64,000 nucleotides of DNA from Talpa occidentalis (GCF_014898055.3 NW_023605305.1:116386234-116450233), one strand, 5' to 3'; positions 35,402 to 46,400 are shown, counted from the stretch's first letter. The notes: a model not told the origin generated them from the letters alone. Numbers and translations are program-made.

Positions 35402-36930
35402 ACCAAGCCCCTTGTGAAGCCCCTTGTGCAGCCCCCGCAGGAGCCGAACCGGCGGTGCTGAAGGACGCGCCCCCGACGTGCCACTCTGCGCGTGGATTAC
35501 TTGGAGTCGAGGTCAGGGGCCCTGCAGGCCCAGGGAAGCTTCAAGCCCCCGCCCCACCAACTACCCGGAGGAAGGAACACGGAAGGCATTACCCAGAATT
35601 AGGGTTATTTCCAGAAATAAACCTCTTGGACACAACTCTGTCTCCGGCAGGCAGCCACCTCATCGGGGCACGCCTTTGTCACAGGGGACCCCTCCTCGCT
35701 CCTGGAAGCCCCCAAGCCCCGCCCCACTCCTCCGGTCAGGATCTGTGCCTCCTTCTGGCCCCATGTTTGGGGTCCCCGCGTCCGTGGAGATTTCCCTGCA
35801 CGCGAAGTCCAACTGAGTTTCTTTCTCTTTCTAATCTAATGTCATGTGATTATTCGGCCAACCCAAGAAGAACCGGAGGGGCGAGGGAGGTGGCCTCGTC
35901 TCCTGACCGTCCTCCAAGCCCTGGCACGCGCCGCCATGCCAGCCCAACAGTGCTGGCCAGGGACCTGCCCCGGGGGGTTGGGGTCCAGATACAAATCACC
36001 TTGTGTCCCCCCACCCCAGAACTCAGGGTCTCAAATAGCAGCTGTGATGCTCCCCCCACACAGGCAGAGGCGGACGAGCCCATGAACCGGGGCGGGGGCG
36101 GGGCGAGGAGTGGTCAGCGGTCCCGGGTGACGGGGGCGGCCTCAGCCCAGCAGCCGTGTCTGAGCGGCGCCTACAGAAGTGGGTCTGGTGTCCTCGCCTC
36201 CCACTCCGCTTTGGCACCACCGAGTCCTCTCTCCTCCACCTTGTAAACACACAAAAACCCACCTCTTCTGTCTCTGCTGCCAGCAAGGTCCAAGCCGCCT
36301 CACCTGCCTGGCCTCAGCGGGCTCTGGGCCCCCTCTGCGGAGCTGGGTCTCCGCGCAGCATCACCCCGGGGCCCTCTGCCAGGAGCCAGCCCCTCAGGAG
36401 GCCGAGTGGGTCTATCGGACCCTGAGTGTTAGGCCTGAGCTGTGGAGCCTGCGGTGAGGCAGGGCCTTCCACGCACTCCCTGAGAGCCCTGTGTGTGACC
36501 CTGTGGGACAGCAGGCCTTTCTGCTGACCCTTGCTCCCCAAAGGCCCAGGGGCAGGCCTAAAGAGCCAGGGGCCTGAGCGGGTGCCTCAGTCCACCTGGA
36601 GAGGCTGGTCATTAACAAAAAGGTGTTGTATAAGCCGCATGGCCTCTACCGCGAGTGTCACACAGCAGTCGCTGCCACGTCAGGCCACCGCGTCCCCTTC
36701 TCAGCAGAGCCATAGTGACATTTGAGAATTGGCAGCTGGTGCACCCACCCCAAGCCGAACCCCACGAGCAATCCTACGGCCCTCAGAACCAGCCTCACCT
36801 GCTCGCTCACTCACATGAGGCCCCTGCCGCGGCCCCAGCCTCAGCCCTGCTGACGTGCGCTCACGGTCACCGACAGCCTGTGCGCGTGCCGTCCTCGCCT
36901 GGAAAGGTGCAGCGTCTACATCTGTGTCGC
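35402..36930. other. GC-rich intron, no gene seen
   Basis: Contains a small CCCCTTGTG duplication at 35408-35430 and slightly AT-richer spots (35610-35640, 35815-35865) without a recognised identity. No exon or RNA gene. Confidence 0.45.
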
Positions 36931-36934
36931 CTGA

Positions 36935-37020
36935 CGTAGCCATTAGCCACATGAGACAGAATTAAAATTAATTTAGGGTGAACTGGAAAACATTGAAGAT
37001 TTAGCTCTTCACCACCGTAC
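36935..37020 (+). mobile_element. Possible ancient interspersed repeat
   Basis: GTAGCCATTAGCCACATGAGAC, then GAATTAAAATTAATTTAGGG and CTCTTCACCACCGTACGGCC resemble the common mammalian repeat with the agccacatgtggc and aaattaattaaaatt words. The family is not assigned, and a regulatory AT-rich island is the alternative. Confidence 0.35.
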
Positions 37021-37254
37021 GGCCACGCTGGCCACAGCTCAACACCCGCAGGCCCGTGCGGCTGGGCCCCCGCGTTGGCGCAGCACCCCCCCACCCCGAC
37101 ATCCCACGCGCTGAGGTGTGGCCCGGGCCCCCTGACATCCCCCGCGCTGCGGGGCAGCCAGGCCCATGAGAGCTCGCCAGGATGCGCCTCCTCAGGCAGC
37201 GGCCCTGACCCCGTTGGAGGCAGCCCTCTGGCTCTCTCTGTCGTGCGGCTCTGT

Positions 37255-37320
37255 CTGGCTCTGTTTGCAGCGTTTAACAATGACTCGAGATCGGTGCAAT
37301 TTGCTGATTTGTTCGCAGCC
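37255..37320. promoter_or_regulatory. Short AT-richer element
   Basis: TTTGCAGCGTTTAACAATGACTCGAG, ATTTGCTGATTTGTTCGC; includes ACAATG (SOX-type core) and TGACTCG (AP-1-like). Weak evidence. Confidence 0.25.
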
Positions 37321-37324
37321 CCCG

Positions 37325-38805
37325 AGGGTGCGGGACTTTGCTGGGCCTGTTCGGTGCCGCGTCTCGGGCGTGGTGAGCGCAGGCGCGGGCTCGGCGCAAG
37401 GCCAGCCGACCCAACACAACAGGTGTTTGCGCTCGGGTGGTGACAGTCGGGTGGATGCAGGGATAAGCAGCCACCGTGCAGGGGCCCTGTGGGGTGCCTG
37501 GGGGGACCCCAAGTTGCCATTTTGTTGGAACGGGGTGCATGGTGTAGGGGCAGGCTCAAAGCCAGGCAAGCCCCCTGAACTGTGGGAAGACGCGCCTCTG
37601 CCGAGTTTGGGCGTGTAACAGGGCAGGGGCCGCTGACGACTGTCTGCGTACTTGTTAAGACAGGGCGGTCCATGCCTGGGGCGTCCAGACACTGCTCCCC
37701 AGCGCTGCGGCAAGGGGCTCACGACGGGGCGGGGTGCTCAGGGCTGCCTCCCAGCGCGAGGAGGAGGACAGTGGGTTGGAGGTGGGGGTGACGCGGCGGC
37801 AGCCCCGCCGCGCGGGCTGGGTGAGCACGGGGAGCCTGCCAGGACACTGAGCCCGGACGTGCAGGCCAGCACCGTGGCAGCGGTGGAGCAGTGTCCAAGC
37901 AGACCCCAGCTGTGGTGGGAGGCCCGCATCGCAGCGCCCATGGCTCCGGGTGGCCGCTGGCGTGGGCAGAGCCACCCCCGGCGGCGCTGGACTTGACCGG
38001 CTTCCATTTAAGGCGCAGGGGGAGGGGCAGTGAGCGCGACTGAGGTGACTTTCCCAAGGCGAATGACCTACCTGGACCCTGCAGGCCGAGGCCCTGGGAA
38101 CCCCCAGCCGCTCCTGCTCGGCTGCGTCCGGCTCGCAGGGCCACGCCCGCCGGGCCTGTGCAGGGCCAGGGCTGGGAGCTGGCCTGGATCCAGGACCCGC
38201 AGCGTCTACCCACCTGTCCACCTGTCTGACCCCCCCCTCAGCCTGACACGCCCCCAGCCTGCACCCCTTCGCTGTCTGCTGCAGAGACCTGTGCTTCCCG
38301 GCTCCCACCCCTGAGCCCGGGTCTAGCTCTGCCTCTCGGGTCGGATCTGAGGCGGCTCCGGGTGGGTCTGTCTCTGCCCACTGCTCATCGGACCCCGCTG
38401 TCCTGCTGAAATGGGGGTGCTGCCTCCCAAGGCAGGTCACTGGGGCCTCCACCACCTGGAGCTCCCAAGTCCAGCCTCTGCTCCTGACTTCTGCTCACTG
38501 ACGTCAGGCCGGGCCCTGGTGGGGCCGATGGAGCGGGCGGCCCTCCCCCTGGCCTGCGGGCTGGGCCACGAGGACCCGACGGGGGGCCTGACATCTAGAG
38601 GGCGTCTCCCAGTCCTGAGGCCCAGGCCTGCTGCTCTCCGCCGGGTGGGGTGCCCCGGCCCGTAGGCACCGCTTCCCAGGCCGAGACCTGAGCCACATGC
38701 TCAGCGCGGTCTCGCGGGTGCCGCCGAGGCAGAGACGCTTCCGGGCTCTGGGTGCGCGGTCTGGGCCCAGGGCGAACAGTTCCTTGAGGCTCCGACCCCC
38801 ATCCG
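37325..38805. other. GC-rich intron, no gene seen
   Basis: No recognised exon, RNA gene or transposon. Overlapping frames on both strands only. Confidence 0.45.
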
Positions 38806-38807
38806 CA

Positions 38808-38925
38808 GAGCAGCTCATTCATGGATAATGACCACCCTGCTCGGGAAGCTCTAAAGGCCAATTAGTCACATTGTACTTATGGTGCATTTATGTCACCGAT
38901 GAGCAGCCTGGCTAATTGCATCACC
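38808..38925. promoter_or_regulatory. Candidate conserved non-coding element with homeodomain-type sites
   Basis: CAGCTCATTCATGGATAATGACC, AAAGGCCAATTAGTCACATTG, TACTTATGGTGCATTTATGTC and CCTGGCTAATTGCATCACC. The words CAATTAG, TAATTGCAT and CATTTATG are typical homeodomain and POU-type cores, and there are no CpG-rich words inside. Good candidate enhancer, on composition and motif grounds only. Confidence 0.45.
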
Positions 38926-38929
38926 CGCG

Positions 38930-39995
38930 TCCGCCGTCCCCGCTGACCCCTCACGCGCCCTTGCTCGAGGAACGCCGCTTGCCGCGCTCGGCCCTGGCGT
39001 CGGGCGGAACCCACGGCGCCTCCTCCTGTGACAGCGCCGGCCATGGGCGGGCCCAGCCCCGCAGTTGCTCGATGCTCATTGTTCTCTGGGGCCTCCCTGG
39101 ACACCGCCCGCTGGCCTGTCAGCCTGAACGTCGGAGCATACATACAGGTGACAAGACTTTCCCCGGCATGGCCGTCCTGACGGTGGTTTCAGGAAACATG
39201 GGACAGCAGCAGGTGTCCAAGCCCGGGAGACGGTCGATGCGCAGGCACCTGCACCCCGCGGGCTCTCGCAGCTGTTAAGAGCGGGCGCGTGATGTCCATA
39301 GGGACTTGGGCCACGCTGGAAGACATCCGTGTGAATCTCGTCCCGATTTCCACGTGGCCGCGGCCGGGGGGGGGGTCTCTAGCGTGCAGTCCCGTGCTCT
39401 CGTCTCCCCGGCCGCCAGTGCTGTGATCTCCTCCACACACGACTGCCCTCGCCCAAGACCAGAGCGGGTCTCCAAGGCCTCGCGTCCATCCCAGACGTGG
39501 CACGCAGGGAGCCCCAAGGCAGCGGCTCAGCTGGGGGTGTCTGATTCACGGGCCCCCAGGAACCCTCTGCACTCTCGGGACACAATGGGTGTGCCCCAAA
39601 GTCACAAGAGCGGTTGGGGTCGGCCAGGGAGCCGGCACGGCCAGAGGGTGTGGGAGGTCCAGGCCCCGCCAGCGGCCCAGCTGACCGCGGCCCTGCTGAG
39701 CACGCGCCTGGGCTGCTGGAAGGTGGATTGGAACTCACTGGCGCCTCTCGCAGTGCCCACCCCGTGCTGATGGCAGCGCTGCCCTCGTCAGACAGAAGCC
39801 AAGGCCGAGGGGACGCTTGCGTGCGGGAGGACGCGATGTGGCCGGCCTTACACGGGGTCAGGGCGCCCCCGCCTAGTCAGTGCCCCGCCTGCCTGTGGTC
39901 CAGGCGGCGCCAGGGTGCTTTGGGCTTGACCCCCGGCAGGCGCGGCCCCCACGGGACCACGGGACCGGCCACGGACGCTCAGAAGCCAGGAGGCT
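38930..39995. other. GC-rich intron, no gene seen
   Basis: Approach to the CpG island. No exon, RNA gene or transposon recognised. A run of 9 G lies near 39367-39375. Confidence 0.45.
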
Positions 39996-40831
39996 GACGC
40001 GCCCCTGCGGAGCGGGCCCCGGGGAGCCCAGTCACGACCCGCGCGCCCTCGCCTGTTCCTCACGCTCGCGCTAATGAGCGAGCTCGCCCGCGCCCGCCGT
40101 CCCCCACCCGCCGCGCGCCCACCGCGGCCGTCCGGCGGGGCCCCCGAGCGCGGGCGAGACCAGCGGGGCGACGCGGCGGAGCCTCCCCGTCCCCGGCCGG
40201 GCCAGACGGGTCCGAGGGGGACCCGGGGGCCGAGGGGGCGGCGCCTGCGCCCCACACAGCGAGGGGGCTCCGGGGCCGGCGCCGGGCAGCCCGGCCGACC
40301 AGGCCGGGCGCTTGGGGGACTTGGGGTGCACGTCTAGGCGCAAGTGGGGGAGCCGCATGCGGGTCTGGGGGCCGCATGGCTGTGGGCCCGGCCGGGAGCC
40401 CCGGGGCCGGTGGGGGCCCCGCCCCGCCGCGGCCCGTCCGCCCGCCCAGGCCTTGCGGCCCGGCCCGCGCTCCGCGCCCCGCCCGCCGGCCGCATCCCGC
40501 GGAGCTGGGGGCGCCCGCAAGGCCCGACCTCGACCTCGCGCCCCCGGCAGCTCTTGGGCCCGCCTGGCGGGGGGCGCGGGGGGGGTGCGGGGGGGGGTGC
40601 CAGCGGGGGGTCCCGGCGAGGGGGAGGGGCGGCCTCCCGGGTCTGCCCCGGCCGGGCTCCCGGCAGGGACGCGCCCGCGAGGGCGGCTCGAGCCACGGAC
40701 GCAGCTGGACGCGCCGCGGGGCAGGCGCCGGGCGCCCTGTCTCCCCCTCGGCGGCCCCCGCCCCCCGGCCCGGCCCGGCCCGGCCCGGCCCGACCCAGGC
40801 CCCTCAGGGCGGCCTCCCGCCGGCGGGCTCT

Positions 40832-40970
40832 GCGCTGCGCGCGTGCGTGCGGACGCGTGTGCGTGCTTGTGTGTACGTGCGCGCGAGCGTGTGTACGTGC
40901 TGCGTGCGTACGTGCTGCGTGCGTACTGCTACGTGCGTACTGCTACGTGCGTACGTGCATGTGTGCGTGG
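40832..40970. repeat. GTGCGTACG alternating purine-pyrimidine repeat
   Basis: Imperfect tandem words of GTGCGTGCG, GTGTACGTGC and TACGTGCGTACTGC (TGC-TACG alternation) over about 140 bases. Alternating purine-pyrimidine DNA of this type can adopt Z-form. Confidence 0.8.
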
Positions 40971-41029
40971 AGGGGGACACGCGGGGCGAGACCAAGTCTC
41001 CACGACGTTTTGTGCGTCTGCTTCCTCCC

Positions 41030-41111
41030 GCCCTGCGCCCTCCGCCCTCTGCCCTGCGCCCTCCGCCCTCCGCCCTCTGCCCTGCGCCCTCTGCCCTGCG
41101 CCCTGCGCCCG
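41030..41111 (+). repeat. GCCCTNC heptamer minisatellite
   Basis: About 11-12 copies of a 7-base unit GCCCT(G/C)(C/T) arranged as GCCCTGC, GCCCTCC, GCCCTCT in a semi-regular order. Confidence 0.9.
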
Positions 41112-41534
41112 CGCGGGCCCCGGGCCTCCTCGCCTGCCCCTGGCCGGGCTGTGGACGCCGCGGGCAGCGGAGCAGGACGGCGCGTCGGGCCCGGCGGGGG
41201 CGGGGGCGGGGGCGGGAGGCCCGGGCCGGGGCCTGGGGAGGCGGAGCCGGTGGCCACGCAGCCCCCCGCCGGCCGCCCCCGCAGCGCCGCGCCCTGGGCC
41301 TGACCCCCGGGCGGGCCGCCCCTGCACCGGCTCCTCCCTGCGGGCCCTGGAGGGGCCCCGGCGCTCTGGGGGCTGCGCGTCCCGGCCGGGGCACAGCGCC
41401 CGCGCCGCGGGGAGGGCGGCCTCGCTCGGCAGGCAGCGCCGCGGGCGCGGGGCCGGCGCACCGCAGGTCTTCGGGGTGGGCGTCGCGCACCCCCGCCAGC
41501 CCCGGGCGGTGTTGAGAGCCAGCGTCACACAACG

Positions 41535-41610
41535 TCGGTGTTTCCTGCTGTTTGTCGCGGAGAATGGGGTTTTATTATTTTATTGAAGGAAATAATGAAA
41601 CAGCAGGCGC
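41535..41610. promoter_or_regulatory. AT-rich element with nested inverted repeats at the CpG island edge
   Basis: Directly at the edge of the island composition flips to AT. CCTGCTGTTT (41544-41553) is the exact reverse complement of AAACAGCAGG (41598-41607), and inside it ATTATTT (41574-41580) pairs with AAATAAT (41590-41596) around a 9-base loop. RNA from either strand could fold into a stem with a one-sided bulge. No known RNA family is recognised. Confidence 0.5.
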
Positions 41611-41611
41611 C

Positions 41612-43780
41612 GCCGGCCGTGGGTCAGGGGTCAGCAGACGGCGGGCGCCGAGGCCCCGGGCAGCGTGCGGGCTGGGCCTGGTCCTTACCCGGGGTGGCAC
41701 CGGAGCCGGCCTTTGACAGCAGATGCTGGGCAGGAATGTGGCGCCAGGGCCGCCCCGTGTCCTAAGTTTTTTCAGAGGAGCTGGGAGTCTGGAAGTTTAT
41801 GCCACATTCAGGCGGGTCAAGCAAATGAAGTCGGCACCGTTAGCTTGCAGACCCGGGAAAGGATGGGGTTTCGGCCGGCCAGAGCCGAGAGACCATCTGG
41901 CCGTTGCCAGTGGCCAGAGCTAGACGCCTCCTAGGTATGTCCCCTCCAGGGGGAGACCCACAGGGCTCGCCCCCCTCCCCTGACGGTCCCCTGGGCTGCC
42001 AGTGTCTTGGTGCTGCGTGATTCCCTGACTCGGGGTGTCTGCACGTCCGCCCTAGGGCAGACACCCAGCCAGGCGTCCCAGCGACACCACCTGGCAGACG
42101 TGCGTGGCCCTTCCAGCAGCAGCTCCCACGGGTGGTCGAGCCGACCTGCCAACACGATCAGGGACATGGAGGACCAGTCCCCGGGACCCATAAACTCAAG
42201 GCAGGCGAGTGGGCCCCTTGGAGGGGTGATCCTGATGGGTCTCCAAACCCTCCGTGGCCTGGGGGCCACAGATCTGCTGGTTGAGCTTGAAATGACAGAG
42301 AACCGAGAGGCCCAGCTCGTGATGCACAATTCACCCCATGATCCTTAGACGGTGCTGAAATGGCTGTGGAGGGCAAACGAGAGGCCCAGTGTGAAGCGCC
42401 GGGGTCGGCGGGGACGAGGAGGCAGCGTCCTCTTTGCCTTTGCACCTGCTGTTCCTCTCCCTGGAGCAGCTGCGCCTCAGCCCTCCCCGGCCCCTCCCTC
42501 CTCCTGGAAAGCCTCTGTGCGGCCAGACTCACACCCCTCCTCGAGAGGCCGGTCCCCCACCCCTGACACTCCTGCAGAGCCGACGTCTCTCGCAACGTTA
42601 CGTGCTGATTTTCAACTTTTGGGGCACCAGGCTCGCCCAGGGTGAGTCCGCAGGCCATGGAGCTTGTCTCGCTTTCAGCACGGCCTGGGTCAGTCGGGGC
42701 ACATGGCGCCTGCGGAGGGGATGAGACCCGTGCCAAGCAGCCCAGAGCCCAGGGCCAGCGCTGGAGTCTTCTGAGCCCAACAGACTGAGCAGCCCTGGTC
42801 CTGCTTACGGGAGCTCCCTGAGTGAATCATGAGTGTGGGGGAGTCTGTGGAACTCGGGCCATAGCAGTGACCCCAGAGGAAAGTGTGGGCGTCGTGGTTG
42901 CCAGCACCCAGCCCTGGCACAGGGCTGGGCACTCGGGCCTCGGGCTCACCTGCTGCAGGGGCATGGCGGGCGCAAGGAAGAGCAGGGCCCCGTGGACCTC
43001 CGCCGGCCTCTGACAGAGCTGCAGTACACTGTCCTGGGCCCCCTCATTCTGGTTCTCCCACAAAGGCAGCAGGAGGAAGAGGGAGCTGCCACCCCAGGGG
43101 GCAGAGTCCCCACACATTCCTCCAGGGCTCCGGGCCCCCGCCCTCGCCAAGGCGTCTGGGCTGCCTGCGTCAGCGACTCCAGTGCTGGCCAACGGGAAGG
43201 CAGGAGGGGGAGCAAAGAAGGCCCTACTTTACCTCCAGCCCCGCCATGAGCCCTCCCCGCGCCCCCCAGGCCACCCAGACGCCCTGCTCTCTGGAACCTG
43301 CTGCCCACACGTGCGGGAGCTGCTCCCCGGGTGTCCTCTCCCTCCCCTCCCGCGCCCTCTGCTGGGGGGACGACGCATAGCAGGACGTCGGGGACGCGAC
43401 CCGGCTCTGTCCTGGCTTCCACACCGGACAGTCAGTCCAAGGAGGCTGCTGTCCACAGCGCGTGCCGCTAAGTCTGAGAACAGTGTTTTCTTGGCTTCCC
43501 ATAAACCTCTCCGCTCCTTTGGCATTTCGTACTCAGTTCAAGTTGGGCCTGATGTCAGGTTTGCCCAGGTCAGTGAGCCACACTGACCAGGGCTCCCCGG
43601 GGCCCCTCGCCGCCTGTGAGAGGGGCCGAGGGCCCCCAGGCGGGCTGGGGGCTGAAATGCCACCGCGACACCCACATTGCCAGGACCCTGATCCCGGGGA
43701 GGAAGAGAAAGACAAAAGGTCCACGTCTAAGAGCCGTGCTGCTTCCCAGAGTCCCCTTGGTCTGTCTGACCTGCGTGCCC
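41612..43780. other. GC-rich intron, no gene seen
   Basis: No recognised exon, RNA gene or transposon. Mixed composition with scattered CpG. Confidence 0.45.
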
Positions 43781-43784
43781 AGCG

Positions 43785-44045
43785 TGCAGTCAGACCATGG
43801 CACACAGTCAGGCCACAGTACACAGACCACGGCGCATAGTCAGGCCACAGTACACAGGCCACGACGCACAGGCCACAGTACACAGGCCACAGTACACAGG
43901 CCACGGCGCACAGTCAGGCCACAGTACATAGGTCACAGTACACAGGCCACGGTGCACAGTCAGGCCACAGTACACAGACCGCAGCGCGCAGTCAGGCCAC
44001 AGTACACAGGCCATGGTACACAGGCCACAGCGCAGAGGACACGTG
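43785..44045 (+). repeat. Minisatellite, unit about 16-18 bases (ACAGTACACAGGCCAC type)
   Basis: About 15 tandem units alternating ACAGTACACAGGCCAC with GGCGCACAGTCAGGCC, giving higher-order repeats of about three basic units. The minus strand is open over part of it and would read a Cys-Val-Leu-Trp-Pro type repeat (43533-43904), which is an artefact of the tandem unit. Confidence 0.92.
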
Positions 44046-44049
44046 TCAC

Positions 44050-45725
44050 TGCTCCTAGATGATGACACACTCACAGACACCGCCAGGCTCCCAGGCACAC
44101 GGGCCCCATGGCCAGGTCCCACTGCCAGCCCCAGCACGAGCAACAGCCCTGGAGACGAGGCCCGGCTGCTGAGCTAACAAGACGCAGCTGCCACCTTTGC
44201 CTCTGAACGTGCCTCTGAGTTTTGCCTTTTATTACCTCGTCCTGGCCATCGACGTCTTGACCCCAGGAGGGCAGTCACCTCTCTCCCGCCCAGCTGTGCG
44301 GCAGGCGTCCGCAGCGGCATGAGCCAGCACCTGGGCAGCCACCCCCTCCGCCGGCCCTGGTGAGTAGCCGAGCCCGAGCTCTGGAGCTGCACAGGCACCG
44401 GGAGCGCCCAGGAAGCGGGCACACAGACGCAGGGCACGCCCACGCACACCCACGCTGCTGCTGGAGCGTCGACACTCACACCCACACGCCTCTCCCAGCA
44501 GCACTGAGCGGCGCGCGGAGAGCCAGACGCTGGCCTGGCTTCCAGGGAGGGGGCTCCGCACCAGAGTCAACAGCTGCACGTCAGCGCGTCTGGGAGCGCC
44601 ACGGCGGACCTCAGCCCCGGCACCGCAGCATGAGGAGCTGCTGCTTCAGCCACCCCACGGGCACCTGGCCACAGCCACAGCCCGAGGCATGAGCCAGCTT
44701 CCTGCCACGGGCAGCTCCGTGCTGCTGATTGTGTGGGAGGAGCGTGGACCTCGGGGTGACCCTGCCGCCGCTGGCTTCCAGACCTGCTCTGGTCTCCTCT
44801 TATAAGGGGCTGAGGGACACAGAGAAGCCTGGATTTTCATTTTGCGCCTGCGAAGCGTGCGTAGTTCCAGTCACTGAGGCCCAGCATGAGAAGATGGGAG
44901 AGCGACCCAGTGGCCGGCGGCAGCGGCCATCCACGCTCAGCAGACCCCACCACGGCCAAGCCGGAAGCCTGGGGGCCAGTTCACGCCGGCCAGGCCTCTG
45001 GCCGCTCTGCCTGCTCAGCTCCCACTTCAGGCCACAAATGCCTCCTGGAGCCGTCCCTGGAGGGAAGCGTCTCCGTGGACTAACCGCTGGCCCCGCTGGG
45101 AGACGCCAAGGCGCCGTACACGGGCGTCCTCCGGCTCCAGTTGCCAGAGAAACCCGTGGCAGCGCTCGCTGCTCACAGCTGCTCACGCAGCCGTGGGATG
45201 TCAGTCTGGTGCCCCCCCCTTACCCCGAGGCGTGGGCCTGGGGGGGCTTCCACTCCTTCAGGGCATCTTGGAAATGAGCAAGACACGAGCCTTTAAAGAC
45301 CCGCTGGTCATTTCGGCAGCGGGAACGAGGCAGCACTTCTCACAAACCCTTACTAGGCCACAGGGACGTTTTCTGCTTTTAACTTCGCACAGGGGACATC
45401 TTGAGCCATCGAGACCTCATCTCCAGTCAGCAGCCTTCATTCTAGTCTCTTCCAAGTCCCCCGAGTGTGACCCTCCCTCGCGGAACCGGCAGGCCTTGCC
45501 GGAGGAGGGGCGCCCGCCTGGGGCCCAGCACAACGTCACCACCGTGACCGCGGAGAGGCACCCCCACCTCCCCCAGGGCTGGCCCGCCTGGGGCGCGGGA
45601 GCTCCGGGGCCTCGTCTCAGGAGACCGCTGAGACCGCAGCCGCCAGAAGGCGCTGGCCCAGCCCCACCACCCACAGCGTGGTCCTCGGCCGCGGGGACGG
45701 GACCTCGGCGTGGAGGCCGCTACTC
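44050..45725. other. GC-rich intron next to exon 2, no gene seen
   Basis: The 1.7 kb downstream of the exon 2 donor is CpG-rich and contains no recognised exon or transposon. An AC-rich stretch near 44420-44490 (CACAC, CCCACAC words) is a weak simple repeat. Confidence 0.45.
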
Positions 45726-45727
45726 AC

Positions 45728-45865
45728 ATCTGTAGGTCATCTCGAAGCTGTCGCTGGTGTTCACAATGTCAATCTGGGGGAGCAGCTTGGGGGGCTCTGT
45801 GAGTTGCGATAAAGCAAATCTAAAAGCCGCATGTTCCTGGGACTGCTGGTTTGGAAATAATCCCC
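45728..45865 (-). CDS. GRIA1: GRIA1 exon 2 (start of the amino-terminal domain)
   Basis: This exon encodes residues 28 (split codon) to 73 of AMPA-type ionotropic glutamate receptor subunit 1, plus the first base of codon 74. The 138 bases carry the segment starting [16 protein letters not shown] and ending DSFEMTYR, which I recognise as the start of the GluA1 extracellular amino-terminal domain used in subunit assembly. On the minus strand the acceptor is a pyrimidine tract ending ctcctag just before 45865 and the donor after 45728 is gtgagt; phase 1 at both ends matches exon 1 and the expected next codon. From memory, the only change from human here is I64T; the N-glycosylation sequon at Asn63 survives as N-T-S. 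The middle of the exon keeps AT-rich codons although its flanks are GC-rich, which suggests constraint. Reading on past TYR gives Cys-Glu-stop, which is intron. Exon 3 is not in the window. Confidence 0.96.
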
Positions 45866-46287
45866 CTAGGAGGAGAGAACGGCAGCGTGAGACGCCGGCA
45901 GGACAGGCCCCTCGCCACAGCCCGCCCCGCTCCAAACCGGCTGGTTTTAGCCTTTCCTGGGGGACGGGAGCACAGAGCCCGCTGGACGTGGGGCGTCCCC
46001 GTACAGACGGGCTTGCTCGTGCCAAGCACCTGGCACCGGCAGCTGTGCCCAGCGACCGACTGTCGCCCCCCAGCCCACCGAGAAGACGGGACCGGGGTGT
46101 GCTTTTCCTCCTCCCTGTGGAGGCCACCCGGGGCACGTCCACCCTCCCAGCCCAGAGCTCTCCAGGGTGAGGCCGTGCGGGCTGAGGCCTCGCTCCGGCG
46201 CCCGTGGGGGGTCGGGCACCGGCCACGTGCCGTGGCGCTTGGGACGTCACCCGCGAGACCCGGCGTCTCACCGCCTCGGCTGATTGC

Positions 46288-46400
46288 TCATCCCTCTGAA
46301 AACTCTTGATTTTCTGCAAAAGTGTTTTGCTGCTTTTTTCACCACTATCGATCCCAGCTACCTGGGAGTGTCTTGTTACATAAGGGGTGGCCATTGTGTG
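46288..46400. promoter_or_regulatory. AT-rich island in intron 1 upstream of exon 2
   Basis: CTCTTGATTTTCTGC, AAAAGTGTTTTGCTGC, CACCACTATCGATCCC and GTCTTGTTACATAAGGGG stand out from the CpG-rich intron 1. Candidate regulatory element, about 0.4 kb upstream of the exon 2 acceptor on the GRIA1 strand. Confidence 0.3.

Larger units (their letters stand above)
40000..41535. promoter_or_regulatory. Intragenic CpG island in GRIA1 intron 2
   Basis: About 1.5 kb of the densest CpG sequence in the window, about 5 kb downstream of exon 2 on the GRIA1 strand. It includes CCGCC/GCCCG repeats (40780-40795), G-runs able to form G-quadruplexes (40560-40600) and the GCGTACGTGC and GCCCTGC repeats listed next. 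Three frames stay open at once on the plus strand (up to 424 codons, 40312-41586) and others on the minus strand; none resembles a protein, so no gene is called. It could be an alternative GRIA1 promoter, a promoter of an unannotated lncRNA, or an orphan island produced by GC-biased evolution. Confidence 0.6.
1..45727 (-). other. GRIA1: GRIA1 intron 2 (partial, continues left of the window)
   Basis: All sequence left of the exon 2 donor is intron 2, because exon 3 (which should begin with the codons after TYRF and encode the next part of the amino-terminal domain) is not found on the minus strand. GRIA1 is known to be a gene of some hundreds of kilobases with long early introns, so an intron of more than 45.7 kb is expected. 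What is unusual is its composition: very GC- and CpG-rich with few young transposons. Relic repeats, tandem repeats, a CpG island and AT-rich islands inside it are listed separately. Confidence 0.85.

Noticed and set aside
40312..41586. 424-codon frame through the CpG island
   Set aside because: Two other plus-strand frames (to 379 codons) and minus-strand frames are open over the same DNA. The frame includes the heptamer and GTGCGTACG repeats, so it is a repeat-driven artefact.
43533..44143. Cys-Val-Leu-Trp-rich repeat protein frames
   Set aside because: They translate the 16-18-base minisatellite in two frames; the repeat in protein reflects the DNA repeat.
1..45727. Other GRIA1 exons in intron 2
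   Set aside because: No minus-strand frame reads the next segment of the amino-terminal domain that should follow TYRF; exon 3 must lie further left.
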